The notes under the pieces are model-generated. The model did no database searches. It was given only the letters and a program-made list of their open reading frames with translations, and was not told the DNA's origin. Below, piece by piece: positions 1-10,944 of a DNA stretch of 64,000 nt. Source of the DNA: Manihot esculenta (taxonomy: Eukaryota > Streptophyta > Magnoliopsida > Malpighiales > Euphorbiaceae); assembly GCF_001659605.2 (NCBI RefSeq), contig NC_035170.2:23366190-23430189 (forward strand). The letters run 5' to 3'. The first letter of the stretch is position 1, and the number at the start of each line of letters is the position of its first letter. A program made the position numbers and the translations under genes.

Positions 1-419
1 TGAAGGGGCTTTATACTGGCCATAATGTTAGCCTCTTTACTGCTTTCTAGTGCCGAGACTCTTGGAGAGTGGGTTGGATTGTGCAAGATTGATTCTGAGG
101 GCCAAGCTATAAGGGTAGTTGGAGAAACGATACCCTCCATAAGGCTTTGCCTGGATGGATGACACTTTCCTGAAGAATATGGTCAAGAAAGGGGGAGAGA
201 GGCAAATTGAGGAAAAACTCCATCGACCAGACCTCTGCTAATAATATAATAAATGTAGAAAATACTGATGTAATAGAGACTTGAGAGGAGGAAACTGAAA
301 ACCTCTCTCTTTTCATGTGACCTTTTATAATGAATATATATATTGCATATCTTATCATCATTCTCACTAGGTGTTCGTATGTTCCATATTTATCTCGTAC
401 CCTCATCCAATCGTTACCA
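1..419 (-). repeat. Possible 3' LTR of a degraded Tat-like gypsy element
   Basis: This stretch has no credible coding sequence. It lies beyond a tandem-repeat block that itself follows a minus-strand gypsy pol tail. That order (LTR, tandem 3' repeats, pol end) is the 3' end of a Tat/Ogre-type element read on the minus strand, and the same order recurs at 31777-33965. I could not fix either LTR end, so the LTR call rests on position only. Confidence 0.35.
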
Positions 420-1165
420 CTAGACGCGTGGCCTGGCAGACTCTTGCCTTTTGAGCATGAAATGCCTTAGAAATTTTGTAATATGGACTTACACCCGATT
501 GTGCGTCTTGAGGCATGGCCATAAGAATCGCTCTAACAACTTTAATCTCTGACTAACACCTTTGTCTTTTGAGGATTGACACCCATAGGTTCGCCTATCA
601 GTTACTCGTCCAGTTGCCTAGCATAAGATACTTTGTTTTGTGAGACCAACAATCAGATTATGGCCTAGCGAAATCTACCTTGTGACCTGGTATGAACGCC
701 TTAGTTTCTATAGTCCAATGCCTGGATTATAGCCTGACTGAAACTGTCTTGTGGCCTTTTAGTGGGACCAACGTCAGGATTGTGATATGGCGAAACCCGC
801 CTTATGACCTGACTTGGCGGAATCCACTTTGTGGCCTTGATTAATGGAACTAATGCTCGAATTTTGGTCTAGCGGAATCCGCCTTGTGACCTGGCCTGGT
901 AGAACCCGCCTCATGGCCTTGATTAGCCCAATGTCTGGATTGCAGTTTGGCAGAATCCGCCTTGTGACTTGGCCTGGTTGAACCCGCCTAATGGCCTTGA
1001 TTAATGGGACCAATACTCAGATTGTGGTTTGGCAGAACTCGCCTTGTGACTTGGCCTGCCAAAACCCACCTTGTGGCCTTGATTAGTGGGACCAATGCTC
1101 AGATTGTAGTCTGGCGGAACCCACCCTACGACCTGGCCTGGCAGAACCCACCTTGTGACCTTGAT
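420..1165. repeat. Degenerate tandem repeat array (element 3' UTR)
   Basis: Imperfect units of roughly 60-110 bp recur here. They share phrases such as 'ggcctggcagaacccgcc', 'ttgtgaccttgatta' and 'gtgggaccaatgctcag'. Short open frames inside the block are by-products of the repeat. It is similar in style to the arrays at 32320-33965, 52193-52440 and 62530-62990, which I read as 3' untranslated repeats of Tat-like gypsy elements. Confidence 0.7.
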
Positions 1166-1316
1166 GAGTGCTCCTTAATTTTTTACTTTGAAGAAGGCAA
1201 TTCCATTGTTCCTTGTCACTGAAGTGCACAACATATGAAAAAATGCCTCGTTAAATGTTATTGATAAAATTTCCTCAGAATAAAAATATTCTAGGAGTGA
1301 AAAATGACTTGGCCAT

Positions 1317-1633
1317 CTAATTTGCCAGCTTAAAGGACCCTAGGCGAATGAACTTCGAGACCCTAAACGGTCTTTTCCAGTTTTTGTCCAACTTACCAGA
1401 CTCGGTATTATCGAAAGTTACATATGTTCTTTTAAGGACTAGGCCCCCCACGTTAAAAGCACGCGACCAAACTTTACTGTTGAACATTCTTGATATTTTA
1501 TTTTTGTAAACTGCCATTCTAATTGCGGTCTTTTCTCGTGAAATTTAGCTTGATCCAAATTGAATTGCATTTCTTTAGGATTTTCTGAAATATCAGGGTG
1601 TTGTGTCCTGAAGCTGCTTACTTGGATTTCCAA
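1317..1633 (-). pseudogene. Gypsy (Tat-like) pol C-terminal fragment
   Basis: The minus strand encodes a short stretch with NSKVWSRAFNVGGLVLKR and, further on, GKLDKNWKRPFRV. This is the pattern of the region after the integrase core in Tat-type Ty3/gypsy polyproteins, where a 'xNxKVrxRxFxxGDLVLR' block precedes 'GKLxxxWEGPYxV'. Two overlapping frames (1317-1517 and 1439-1633) are needed to follow it, so it is frameshifted and broken. No upstream integrase core is present in the window. Confidence 0.6.
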
Positions 1634-1670
1634 GGGGATAGCTACCTCGGTCCCGCATACAAGTGTAACG

Positions 1671-2815
1671 ACTCAAAAATCAGACCGCTACTGGCACTAG
1701 GGTTCAAGTCAACTTAAGATCGTCGAAACCTGTAGCAAGTCTACTATACATCCTGTTACACCGGATATAATCTCATACATGATCTTCCATCTCATGAACC
1801 AAAACCCAACACGTGCATGCATCATAAATAAAAATATAAAACCCATACTAGAGCCCTAATCAAATGATCCAGTATGGTTAACATTACATGCCTCAATTTG
1901 GTTCAAACATAGCTTAAACTTTAAAACTTTTACATAAGAAGATCATAAACAAGGGATTATAAAAGAAGATTTGGGCAAAGCACAATTCTAATCCACAATA
2001 AGAATTTCATGTCCACAGCTAAATTATTATATCAGAACTATACCAAATAACTCTACTAACCTCTCAGAGTTAGGGGAAAGGGATAAGCTACAAGAGCATG
2101 GTGAGCAGAAATATAATCATAAAACAGTTTAATAAAATATATGATCACATGAATGCGTCACAACACAAACAATTCACATCAAAATGGACTTGTCACCAAT
2201 AACCCTCTATAAATTCTAATAATGCTAGGCCCACAACGTGTGCTTCTCATGACTTCCTCTTAAACATAACAAAACATATCCATAGTACTAGGGGTGTAGA
2301 ATAGACAACCTTGATCTTTCTCTTATATAATGCCAAGGGTATAAAATGGGCAAGTTTGGTCTTTCCGTATTCGTCATAACATATCATAGCACAGTCGAGG
2401 GTCAGTGGGTCATTCAACATCTATCCACAATAATAATAAATTGTTCAATATATCATATTTGTGAATTCTAATGCAAAATAACCTAATCATATACACATGA
2501 CATTTGTAATGCATGAGCATGCTTAAAACATTTGATTTCTTTAAAATAATAGTTTAGGTTAGTTCTACTTACCTCTGGCTGACACAAGCCTAACTTTGAA
2601 GTAGCTGTCTCACTACTGGCCTCTACAGTCTCCAAAGTCCTATCTTATACAGATGGATTTAAATGAGAGGTCAAACATAACTTATATAATTCTAAAAACT
2701 ATCCCAATAAACCCCTATAAACATATAAGAAAATATGCGGAAAACGAGCTGCAAACGGCCGGACATGGGACTTTCGACAACGGGTTCAGTGGCCTAAAGT
2801 CTCCTTACAGATCTG
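1671..2815 (-). repeat. Old, truncated LTR related to the Tekay-like element
   Basis: It begins with tgtaacgact and follows the same order of landmarks as the long LTRs at 53180 and 60194: a 'gaccgctac..gcactagg' start, 'gtagcaag', 'catacatgatc', a block with 'gtagaat' and 'cttcctctta', then 'acctctggctgacac' and a trailing 'ggccggacatgggactttcg'. It has many substitutions and stops near 2815 without the 3' half. Strand is inferred from the coding Tekay-like copy, which is on the minus strand. It is either a truncated solo LTR or the edge of a lost element. Confidence 0.75.
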
Positions 2816-2819
2816 ATTA

Positions 2820-3699
2820 TTTTATAATATTTTTAGTAACTATTTAATAGTGAATAGAAAGAGTTATATTTAAATTATATGAATAATTTAATTTATAAAA
2901 ACAATTAAATAATATTAAACATAAAAATAATTAAAGAGAGTGTATATATACACATAAAGAACTAAACCTTTACTAAATTTGGAATAATTTTCAAATAATT
3001 ATTTTATTTACCTTTATTTATTTACAATTTTTTATTATATACTATTTAATAATTTATAAAATTAAAATTTGAATTTTTAAGGATCTTATAATATAAATTA
3101 TAAGATGATATTGAAAATATATAAAATATAAAATATATTACCGAAATTATACAACATAATATCACTAAAATTATTTAACAAACATATATAAAATTTTTAT
3201 GTATTTTTCGGTATGATTTCGATTTGATTTAATTTTAATACGATTTCGGTTTGATTTCATTACAGTTCTTAATAAAAATCAAAATCAAAATCAGAATTAA
3301 AATTAAATAATTAAATAAATTCGATTCACTACTACAGTCGATTCCTATAACATTTATTCTTTTTCGATTTGTACAATTCAATATAATTCTTTAATTCGGT
3401 TTAAAACTCTAAAGTCTTTTCACAATCCTACTAAATAGTAATTTTTCCATTAACTTGTTCATCTTCTTTTTTATTCATAATTGAGCCTTATATCACAATC
3501 CAATTTTATTATGTTATAACTCAGGATTTAAAATATTAATTTACATAGATATATAGATTTTAACGATTAATATTAATATTTAACCTTTATAAATCTGCAA
3601 TATTTAATTCATTGCAGAAATTCAAAGATTTAGTATTAAAAGTTATGAAGTTAGGAATTTAATAGTTAAAAGGCAACACTATTAGGGTTTATCAATATT
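2820..3699. other. AT-rich intergenic DNA
   Basis: No gene is seen. Around 3210-3420 a run of 'cggttTGATTTc' and 'ttcgatt' phrases resembles the degenerate ends of the MITE family annotated at 37279 and 39211, but I could not find paired termini. Confidence 0.6.
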
Positions 3700-3948
3700 C
3701 ACTATAAGAAATTAGACTTTTAGTGGAATAAAAATGACTAAATGCATAAAATTTTCTGTTAAAATATTTAATAGCAAAATTAAAATTCGCCGCTAAATCA
3801 CCACAAAAATACAACGTTAAAGTTTTAGTGATAATTTTTTATATTTAATAACGAAGTTTAGGGATTTATTTACAAATTTTATTATGCTTTTAGTGACAAT
3901 TTTTTACCGCACTAAAATTTCATCACAAAAATGCAATTTGTTATAATG
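3700..3948. mobile_element. CACTA-type MITE
   Basis: A 249-bp element with terminal inverted repeats. The left end reads CACTATAAGAAATT and the right end, read on the other strand, CATTATAACAAATT (12 of 14 identical). It is flanked on both sides by the 3-bp direct repeat 'att', the target duplication size expected of CACTA/En-Spm transposons. The interior repeats 'ttttagtg' phrases in both orientations and has no coding capacity, so it would depend on a CACTA transposase made elsewhere. Confidence 0.75.
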
Positions 3949-5080
3949 ATTAATTAAAAAAAAAGCAAGTCCTTGAGATTTTGAGTAATATTTATTTAAA
4001 TTAGGCTATTAGGGAAACCGTCCAATTTATTCATATATTTATATATCTCGAATATATAATTTAATTTTAATTTTTACATAAAAAAATAATTTTTTTACTA
4101 AATTAATTAGAGAATGAAAAAGTAAAATATGAGATATCTTTTATTCTAATATTCAAGCTAAACCTATAAGTATTATAAAAAAAAATTAATTGATGGCTAT
4201 ACTTTTTCACTATTAATATTTATTTAATATTTAATCTTTTATAGATGTGTTCATATCTAACCCATTATATTTACTCTTTAACTTTTGAAAGTTAAATAGT
4301 TATGTTTTATAAAATTTAAGAGTTTAATATTAAAGGTTATAAAGTTATAAGTTAAATAGTTATACTTTATAAAAGTTAAAATATTAAATATTAATTAATA
4401 ATAAAAAAATAGTGTTAATTGATTTTTGTGTGTTACTGTCATAAGATAATTTAAAAAAACAAAAAAAATAATATGTGATTTTATTAAATTTCTTGTGTTT
4501 TAATTTATGTGAGAAGTTTTTACTTTAAAATCTGTATTTTAATTTATGTCAAACTAATATTTATTGTAGTGCGCCGTTAATAGATAATGATAATTTTTAG
4601 ATACCGTCAGAATTGTTGATATGAAAATCATATCAAGTGATACTAATTTAACATAAATTGAACATTAAACTTTGAAATAAAAATAAATAAAACTACATAA
4701 TACTTTTTATTTTTTTTAATAAATAATTATATTTTAATTATCATATCATATCAATATTTTTTGACAGTGTTAAAAAATTGATGCTATTTATGAAACTACA
4801 CATTATTTTTTATATATTTTTTTAATTAATAATTAAATTTTATTTATTATATCAACATTTTTTATGGTGTCAAAAAATTATGGCTATTTATAATACTATA
4901 CACATATTATTTTGATACAAATCAAACCGTAAATAAAAATAATTAGAATTACATTTTATTATTTTTATTTTTCCCTTAAAAACAAGCCGGGATTTGGGCC
5001 CAAATTCATAATCCGGCCTGGTCTAAATTTCGAAGACATCTGGGAGAAAGTCCCAAATCATTAGTTAAATTACGAAACTA
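3949..5080. other. AT-rich intergenic DNA with a local duplication
   Basis: No gene is seen. Two adjacent, diverged copies of a roughly 110-bp sequence lie at about 4720-4800 and 4820-4915 ('tatcaatattttttgacagtg..gctattta' and 'tatcaacattttttatggtgtc..gctattta'). A short 'gttaaatagttat' phrase is also duplicated near 4290 and 4350. Confidence 0.6.
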
Positions 5081-5087
5081 GCCTGAC

Positions 5088-5139
5088 AGCCGTTACTATA
5101 TGACCATTTTGTCCGAATGTGGCCTTTTGGCAACGGCTA
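5088..5139. promoter_or_regulatory. Two AACGG (MSA-like) cores upstream of the TPX2-like gene
   Basis: AGCCGTTA at 5088-5095 is TAACGGCT on the other strand, and CAACGGCTA lies at 5131-5139. Both contain the AACGG core of the plant mitosis-specific activator element (YCYAACGGYYA), which is bound by three-repeat MYB proteins in G2/M promoters. They sit about 100-150 bp before the start codon at 5241. Neither matches the full consensus (9 and 8 of 11 positions), so function is inferred. Confidence 0.45.
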
Positions 5140-5240
5140 CTTACAGTGAAGCCAGATTTTAAAATCTTTCTTTTGGGTCTCGCCATTACCAAACTTTAAT
5201 CCTAAAGCACCTACCTCTACACGCTTCTTCTCTAAACGCA

Positions 5241-8200
5241 ATGGAAGATTCTGAGTCTTTGCCCATCATCGACCCAGAAGAGAACGGAGACGAGTTCTAC
5301 GAGAAGATCGAGGCCCCCAAGTTCGTCGACCTCACTGCACCCGATCCTTACCATCCTGGCGATGATCGCTACTGGTTCTGCTTGCGAGTTGGTAAGTTAA
5401 ATATTTTTGCTTCTCCTTTTACAGGTTTACGCTTATTCTTTGGTTTGAGTGTTGGGATTTAGCTTGGAGTTGCTATACACAATCTTTTTGCTGTTGAAAA
5501 ATCTTTAAGGAAAAAGAACGAAGATGGGATTTGAGGGTTTTCTTTAAAATGTTATTAGATTCAACTGAAAATGAAAACCAGATCAGCTGAAAAATTTCTC
5601 ATAAGTGGCTTTTCATGGCTAGCTTGATTCAGGTTCAGTTTTTACCTATTACTTTTGTATTTCCATGCTTCCGTTCATTGTGATTCTGACTCAGGTTGCG
5701 ACCAAAAGCATGAAGAAGAAATGGACTCTGAAGCAATCTACAAAAATTTTGTTCTTCGGGCAAGTCACAAGCTCTGTATTATGCTCTTCTTCTCCATATT
5801 GGTTTCTGTAACAGTTCAATTTAGACTTTGGGTATTAAGCTGTTGAATCCTGCAGGTCATGGCTGCAAGAAGTCCCAATGTACGGCTTCGAAAAGCACTG
5901 TACAGAAAGGATTCAGGGTGAGAACTCAAAGCTTTCAGTAACCATGTAACTACAATTTCTGGTGTTTCTTTTCTTTTACCTGTAGCAAGCACATACTAAC
6001 ACCATTTACATGAATTTCTATGCAACAGTTCTGATGCGAAATGTCCACGAACAGTTCCTGCGAAACCTTCGAAGTCTAGAGTATCAAGACTGGCTCTGAT
6101 TTCTTCAATCTCCAAAAGGATAGTAGATCCTAAACTTTCTAAGCAAAATGCAACCCCAAATGCAAAGACAAAGCAGCCTTCTTTTATAGCCAAGGCTTTG
6201 ACAACTCCACAGACCAAAAAACAGCTATCAAATCCAGATGCATTTCGGAGTGTTAGGAACCCGAATACTAAAGCCACGGCAGTGTCAAAGGGTAGAGTGG
6301 TAGCAAAGGCTTTGGTCTTTCATTCGCCTAGGAAGTTAGCGAGACCAAAGTGTTCATTAGAATTGAATACACCTGTGAAAACATTGTATTCTGGCGTGAA
6401 GAAGCTTGAGATCACTAGTGCCAAGAAGCAAGTGTTAGGATATAATAGTCCATTGCCTCCAGATGCTGCTAAAAAGCAATTCAGAGGACGAGAGGTTAAA
6501 AGCAGAGTTTTCGATGGGTTACGATCTCAAAATCCCAAGAATCAGGAAGCCAAACATTCTAAATGTTCAAAGAAAAATGACAAGGAAAAGACCTTAAAGC
6601 AGTGTCATTATCCTGTGCCTCCTGCAGGGGATGAAAATGACTTGATAGAAGTGGGGACTGAGAACAAAATAAGGAACATTTCCAATGTATTGTGCTCAGA
6701 TACTGAAGGGCCTTCAACAAATGTAGAAGTCTCAAAAGCACTGTTGGATGAAAACAAAGTTGAAGCTTCATCAGATACGGATGCCGATGGAAGTGATTCC
6801 AACTTGCTGTCAAATTCTGAAGGGAAGAGCTCAGAAGCTGATGATAAAAATCATACTTCAACCTCTGATGACAAGGAAAATGATAATGAAGCCATTGAGA
6901 GTGATGACAAGGAAAATGCTTCAGCCTCTGATGATAACAGGTTTCCTCTCATTTTATTTTCCTCTCTCTTGGTGGATGTTCTTCATGTTAATGCTTTCTT
7001 CCATCACTTTGAACTTTGTATGTGCAGAGAATCAGATCTAGAGGCTAGTCAACATAAAACTCTTAACAAGAATGAAACACCAAAAAGCAATCAACAGGTA
7101 TGTGGCCTCTCTTATCTGCTTTCATATATTTTCCATCCATTCCAGTTTCTGATTTCTTTTCTGCATTTGAAAATGATACACACAGACCACTGAAGCAAAA
7201 AGTAAGCAATCTAAAGAAAACTCCATAACTGCTGCTACTGGTTCTCAAGGGCTGAAGCATAAAAAACCTAAGCCTACAAATCCAAAGCCTTTCCGGCTAA
7301 GAACTGATGTATGCTTATTCTTTTCTAATGCTATTTTATTTTTGGAAATGCTATTTTTTCCCTTTTTTTTCTTTAATAGAATTTGATTTATTATAGGAAA
7401 GGGGAATTCTCAAGGAAGCAAATCAAGAAAAGAAACTCCACCCTGCACCTCTTGGTGAAACATCACCAGTTCCAAGGGTACTAGGAGGAAACTTGCAGAA
7501 AAAATGTCAGAATGCACTCCAAGTGAGATTTCGAGAGCTCCATTCACTGTTTATGGTTCAAGAAAAGCTTCAGAGTTTAAACTGATACTCTGTTTATGAT
7601 TACAGAGAAATGAAAAGTGCATTGAGCAAATTGAGAATTGCATAGACACAAATGAGAGCAGTGGCAAGGAAAAGAATAACGCTCCTATAAATCAGCTTGT
7701 AAGTCTATATTTATGTGAAGGGGAAAATAACACATAAAAAGCATCTTTGTTTTTGTATAGATATTGGCCAAGCCTCTAACGATAATTATTTGTACAGCAA
7801 AATGGAACTTTCAGCTTGAAGATTTCAAAAGAGAAAGTAGGGCAAAAAATTTCAACTCCGCTCAGACATACGATTTCTTCTCAGAAGAAGCTTGTGGATT
7901 CCCAGCAGGAAAGTAGCCCAGATGAATCAGGTCTAAAATTGAGAAACAAGATAAGAAGAAGCAAATCACCATCAATAAGACAATTAGCAAGGCCTCAAGA
8001 GTGAGTTTCTCCTGCTGTAACATGCCTTGATCAATCAAGAATTTATGATCACTTTCACTAAACTTAGCAAGCATAATTCTTGCAGGGCAACACCAGGTAG
8101 AAAGGAAATGATTTCTACTATGCGAGCTGGTCAACTTGGCACAATAAAGGAAACCTCTCCAACAATTTTAAAAGCCAAGGAAGCTGCAAAGCCAGCCGAA

Positions 8201-8344
8201 AGCAGAGCTTCCCCGGCTACCAAAGGTTCTGTTTCTCCTGCTTCCACGCCCTCATTAATGGGGAGAAGGTCCAAAACCATTCCCAGGGAACCAAGCTTTC
8301 ATACTATTCATGTACCAAAGAGCTGCACCAGGAGAGTAGCTTAA
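5241..8344 (+). CDS. TPX2-like, KEN-box-containing plant protein (687 aa)
   Basis: I assembled ten coding exons that keep frame throughout: 5241-5391, 5695-5759, 5856-5917, 6029-6940, 7028-7097, 7186-7308, 7397-7522, 7606-7698, 7798-8000 and 8086-8344. All introns are GT-AG except the second (5760-5855), which has a GC donor (gcaagt). The start is the first ATG after a leader and gives an acidic N-terminus (MEDSESLPIIDPEENGDEFY). A conserved-looking block near residues 45-90 (YWFCLRVGCDQKHEEE, then MAARSPNVRLRKALYRKD) is followed by a long basic, serine-rich region. KEN motifs lie at residues 375-377, 387-389 and 430-432. PKPFRLRTDERGILKEAN (about 453-470) resembles the short motif of TPX2-family microtubule proteins. 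From the family one would expect spindle or cortical microtubule binding in dividing cells. I do not recognise the exact orthologue. The exon model is strong; the function is inference. Confidence 0.85.
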
Positions 8345-8738
8345 GCCAGTGACTATACATGATTACCTATTGTGTACCATATCTCTGTTGTTGTTCGTTC
8401 AATTGATTCATTGAATTATTTATTATTTCAAGCAAGTATTTTATCAGGACAAGAGAAATTCCTTACCCATTTTTTTGTAGACAATTGTTTGTTCATGATG
8501 ATTTGTGTTTATATATATATTATATACAGAAGAGGCTTGCTGTTATTGTTATACTCCATTGCTCTATCAATAAAAGTACTCAATTGGCTCACGGATACTA
8601 AATAAAGGGTGCCTATTAATTAATTTATTGGAACAAAGAAGCCATAAGCAGACAATTGCAAAAGTTTAAAAGACAACAGAAGAAACATATTCTCAGAGTT
8701 CCAGTTCATATCAAGATAAGATAGAAGCATACAAGAAG
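8345..8738. other. Shared 3' flank of two convergent genes
   Basis: This 394-bp gap separates the stop codons of the TPX2-like gene (+) and the ABCI17-like gene (-). It must hold both 3' untranslated regions. An AATAAA-like 'caataaaagtac' at about 8567 could serve the plus-strand gene. No other feature is visible. Confidence 0.6.
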
Positions 8739-10369
8739 TCAGGAGCTGAGTTGAAGAAACCTCTGTGCCATGGGATGCTTGGCTTGTGAGAGTTCATCAG
8801 GTTTTAAAACTTCAACAACTTCTCCATTTACCAGGAGACAAACCACATCAGCAATTCTTTGGATTTGCTTGATGCTGTGAGAGACCATCATAATTGTCAT
8901 TCCCTGGTTCTTCTTCAGTTTCACAATAACATCCTCTATGTTTTGTGTTGATATTGGATCCAAGGCACTTGTTGGTTCATCTAGTAGCAAAACCTATCAA
9001 AGGTGGGATATAATGAGAAGAAAGACACATACTAGTCCAACAGAAAGTGTTCATATACAAGAATTAAAAAGAAACTGCAAATATAATATCATTAATACAG
9101 TCCAAAAAGAATACAAATTACAATATTATCAAACAGGGCGGGTTTACCTCTGGTTCATTGGCTAGGGTCCTAGCAAGTGCAACCCTTTGAGCTTGACCTA
9201 CAGATAATTCACTGCCATTCTTCTTGTAAAAGGAAGAATCAAGGTCAGCAAGAGTAAGCAACTTGTGCACCTCATGGTCAGTAAGTTTCTTTCCCCTCAG
9301 TTGTGGCCCATACCTTATGTTATCCGCGACTGTGCCTAAAGAGATTGAAAATCAACATTCAATATTTATTAGACTATACTACTAATAGTAGTAAAAAGTA
9401 CAAACTTGAGAACTAATACTTGGTCATGTATGGCATGTGTAAATCTTTAAAGTGAAAATCACTCTACTCCAAAGACAAGTTCTTGCAGAGAAAATCGCAG
9501 ATTTATACGAGTTATTAGCCCTCAGATACAAGCAGTTGATTAAGTACATACAAGAATTTTCTACTACTTAAAATCTCAAGATTGTTTATAAATTGCAGAT
9601 ACGAATCAATGAAGCAAGTGTGGCTACAGACTGTTCAGCTGGATGAATATGTAATATCAAACAAAGTATAGTAAGCAAGCACCTTTTGATTGAATACCGA
9701 GTAAATTTATTCTCTCAATTTCTTTTTCCCTAATTTTCCTTCATTTTCCCTCAGATTTGTCTTTGCAATCTATATAGCCAGAGCTTACTCTCTCTGATGT
9801 AATTAACACAACCTTGATATGTTAATTCAGGGCAAGAAACAAGGAAGAAGAAAACTACCAGTAAAACTGAACATCAAAACTCACCTTCAAACAGAGCCGG
9901 AATCTGGAAGAGCATTCCAACTTTACGGCGGAGACTGAGAACATCAAGGTCCCGAATATCATGGCCATCAAGAAACACAGTACCGGAAGGTGGCTCCCAG
10001 AGGCGGTTTAGCGACCTCAAGAGCGTAGATTTACCACTGCCGCTGGGGCCTATGATCCCCACGACGACGCCCTTGGGTATTTCCAAGTTGACTCCAGAGA
10101 GAATAGTTATTCCGGCATCAGATTTTTTGGTCAAATTGCGTATTCGAAACTTGTATTGAGGATCATCTCCACCTGCTTCAACATCCCCCACAGCCAGTAG
10201 ATGCTCTTGGGTATCATCAGCTACCAAATAAAAAATCACAGACATGCCGATCAGGGTCTCGAAGGATCAGAAACTGAAGCGAAAAACAGATAGAAAGCAA
10301 GAAAAGATGATTAGAATTTAGAAACGTACCTGGAGAGGCCTGAGCTTGGAAGAATGAACCCAGAGCCAT
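8739..10369 (-). CDS. ABCI17: ABC transporter I family member 17 (STAR1-type) ATPase, 272 aa
   Basis: Four exons on the minus strand, read from 10369 downward: 10330-10369, 9885-10220, 9148-9335 and 8739-8993, all with GT-AG introns and in frame. The product is a single nucleotide-binding domain with no membrane segment. It has Walker A GPSGSGKST (71-79), Q-loop Gln119, signature LSVGQ (169-173), Walker B VLLLDEP (189-195) and H-loop His227. Length and domain plan match plant ABCI17 (Arabidopsis AtSTAR1/NAP3, rice STAR1). The rice protein pairs with the membrane protein STAR2 and is needed for aluminium tolerance, probably by exporting UDP-glucose. No STAR2-like gene lies in this window, so the partner must be elsewhere. 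The start ATG gives MALGSFFQAQASP, which is plausible for a cytosolic protein. All catalytic motifs are intact. Confidence 0.93.
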
Positions 10370-10944
10370 AGGAAGATTAGTGAGTAGCGGAGAAGCAGAG
10401 CTCGTAGCTGTTATCTGAAAGAAAAAACCAGAAGAACCTTCCCCCGGTGGTCACTGCACCAGTCACCACATGTTGCTTCAAGATTCTGCATGATTCCTCT
10501 CCCCATTTTCTACTGAGCGATAACGTCATTTTCAATTTTCCAAATTGTACTTGGCTCCATACCATTGTCGTTTGTGCTAAGGTTTTGAATGAGTTTATTT
10601 AATTAATATTTAAACTTAACAAAAAAATTGTTTTATTAATAAAGTAAAATTTTAAAAGTTAAATTATTTATTATTAAAAACATATACTAAATTATGGATT
10701 TTATTAAATTTTAGAGGTTAATATAATTAAAAAAACTACCTCTTTGTTTTTTCTTTGTTTTTTATTTCCTTTTTTATTTTTTTTTATATTTAAAAAAAGT
10801 TAAAGAGATTAATTAAAGGATAAAATTAGTGAATAAATACAAAATTAAGCAATAAAAATGCAAATGGTTTATAATATATAGTTTAACGGTAAAATAATCA
10901 GATAAACCTAATGTATGATGGAAATAAAATGAAATAATTTAATA
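10370..10944. other. Upstream region of the ABCI17-like gene, then AT-rich DNA
   Basis: The first 200 bp (to about 10570) have normal base composition and should contain the promoter and 5' untranslated region of the minus-strand ABC gene. I could not pick a TATA box with confidence. From 10580 on the sequence is AT-rich with poly-T and poly-A runs and no gene. Confidence 0.5.

Noticed and set aside
774..1222. Short frames with repeated 'GLIKAMRRVLPGQVTRR' style peptides
   Set aside because: Direct product of the tandem repeat block; several frames on both strands are open and none matches a protein family.
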